A DNA stretch of 6,175 nucleotides. Origin: SAR202 cluster bacterium (GTDB taxonomy: Bacteria; Chloroflexota; Dehalococcoidia; Lucifugimonadales; UBA1123). The translations under genes were made by a program, and so were the position numbers. Shown in pieces: positions 6,004 to 6,175 of this stretch. The notes beneath the pieces were generated by a model. It was not told the origin of the DNA. It ran no database searches and saw only the letters and a list, made by a program, of their open reading frames with translations. Each line of letters opens with the position of its first letter. The stretch's first letter is position 1. The stretch lies in NCBI GenBank assembly GCA_030743915.1, contig JASLRP010000254.1, positions 1-6,175 on the forward strand. The letters are read 5' to 3'.

Positions 6004-6175
6004 ATGCGTGAACTCATCGCCATTACCGATGTCACAACCATGCGCGGTGGACAGGTGTGCATTGCCGGGGTCAATCGAGACTTCAAATGCATCCGGCCAG
6101 TGCTGGACCGTGGCGTGACGGTGTGGAATCTGTTCAAAGACGGCGAATCGATCATATACCCATCCGCAAAAATCG
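6004..6175 (+). CDS. Dual-OB (DuOB)-like protein, N-terminus only (runs off window)
   Basis: Only the first 57 codons are visible, and they stay open to the edge. The start MRELIAITDVTTMRGGQVCIAG, followed by a short strand pair and CIRPVLDRGVTVWNLF, resembles the beginning of dual OB-fold proteins. Those have an N-terminal beta-barrel strand pattern of the form (M)K.L..I..VT.M.GG.VC.AG......IRPV. OB folds usually bind nucleic acid or a base, so a role in recognising DNA, RNA or a modified base is a reasonable inference. It follows two DUF488 genes with a 13-bp gap and a strong ribosome site, so it is the third gene of that operon. The family call rests on pattern memory from a fragment. The rest of the gene is needed to see whether another domain is fused. 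Confidence 0.8.
   Translation, partial: MRELIAITDVTTMRGGQVCIAGVNRDFKCIRPVLDRGVTVWNLFKDGESIIYPSAKI

Overview
The window looks like bacterial chromosome of moderate-to-high GC. The ABC exporter C-terminus and general protein character would fit an uncultured Chloroflexota (Dehalococcoidia/SAR202-like) lineage. That placement is a guess from sequence flavour only. No rRNA, tRNA, CRISPR array, transposase or integrase is visible.

Layout: (1) 1-774, plus strand: the C-terminal ATPase half of an ABC-type exporter, cut by the left edge. (2) 790-815: a perfect 10-bp GC-rich hairpin between convergent genes. (3) 4454-838, minus strand: a tightly packed three-gene operon. It encodes an ECF-like sigma-70 family factor, a soluble HTH plus HEAT-repeat protein, and a 575-residue protein anchored by C-terminal membrane helices. 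The central region of this last protein can be read as a Lon-type (S16) serine protease domain, with candidate dyad Ser334/Lys388 and no AAA+ ATPase. (4) 4455-5031: a divergent intergenic region of about 580 bp with several small inverted and direct repeats but no convincing gene. (5) 5032-6175, plus strand: an operon of two different DUF488 proteins followed by the start of a protein resembling the dual-OB (DuOB) family, cut by the right edge.

The two divergent operons are the interesting part. The minus-strand operon combines a transcription factor, a repeat-scaffold/DNA-binding protein and a putative membrane-tethered protease, which suggests a signal-controlled proteolysis or stress/conflict circuit. 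The plus-strand operon combines two paralogous DUF488 proteins, each with a conserved Cys...Cys-His-Arg signature, with a likely nucleic-acid-binding OB-fold protein. This suggests a nucleic-acid-directed enzymatic module. Family assignments come from motifs read by eye. The system-level roles are inference.
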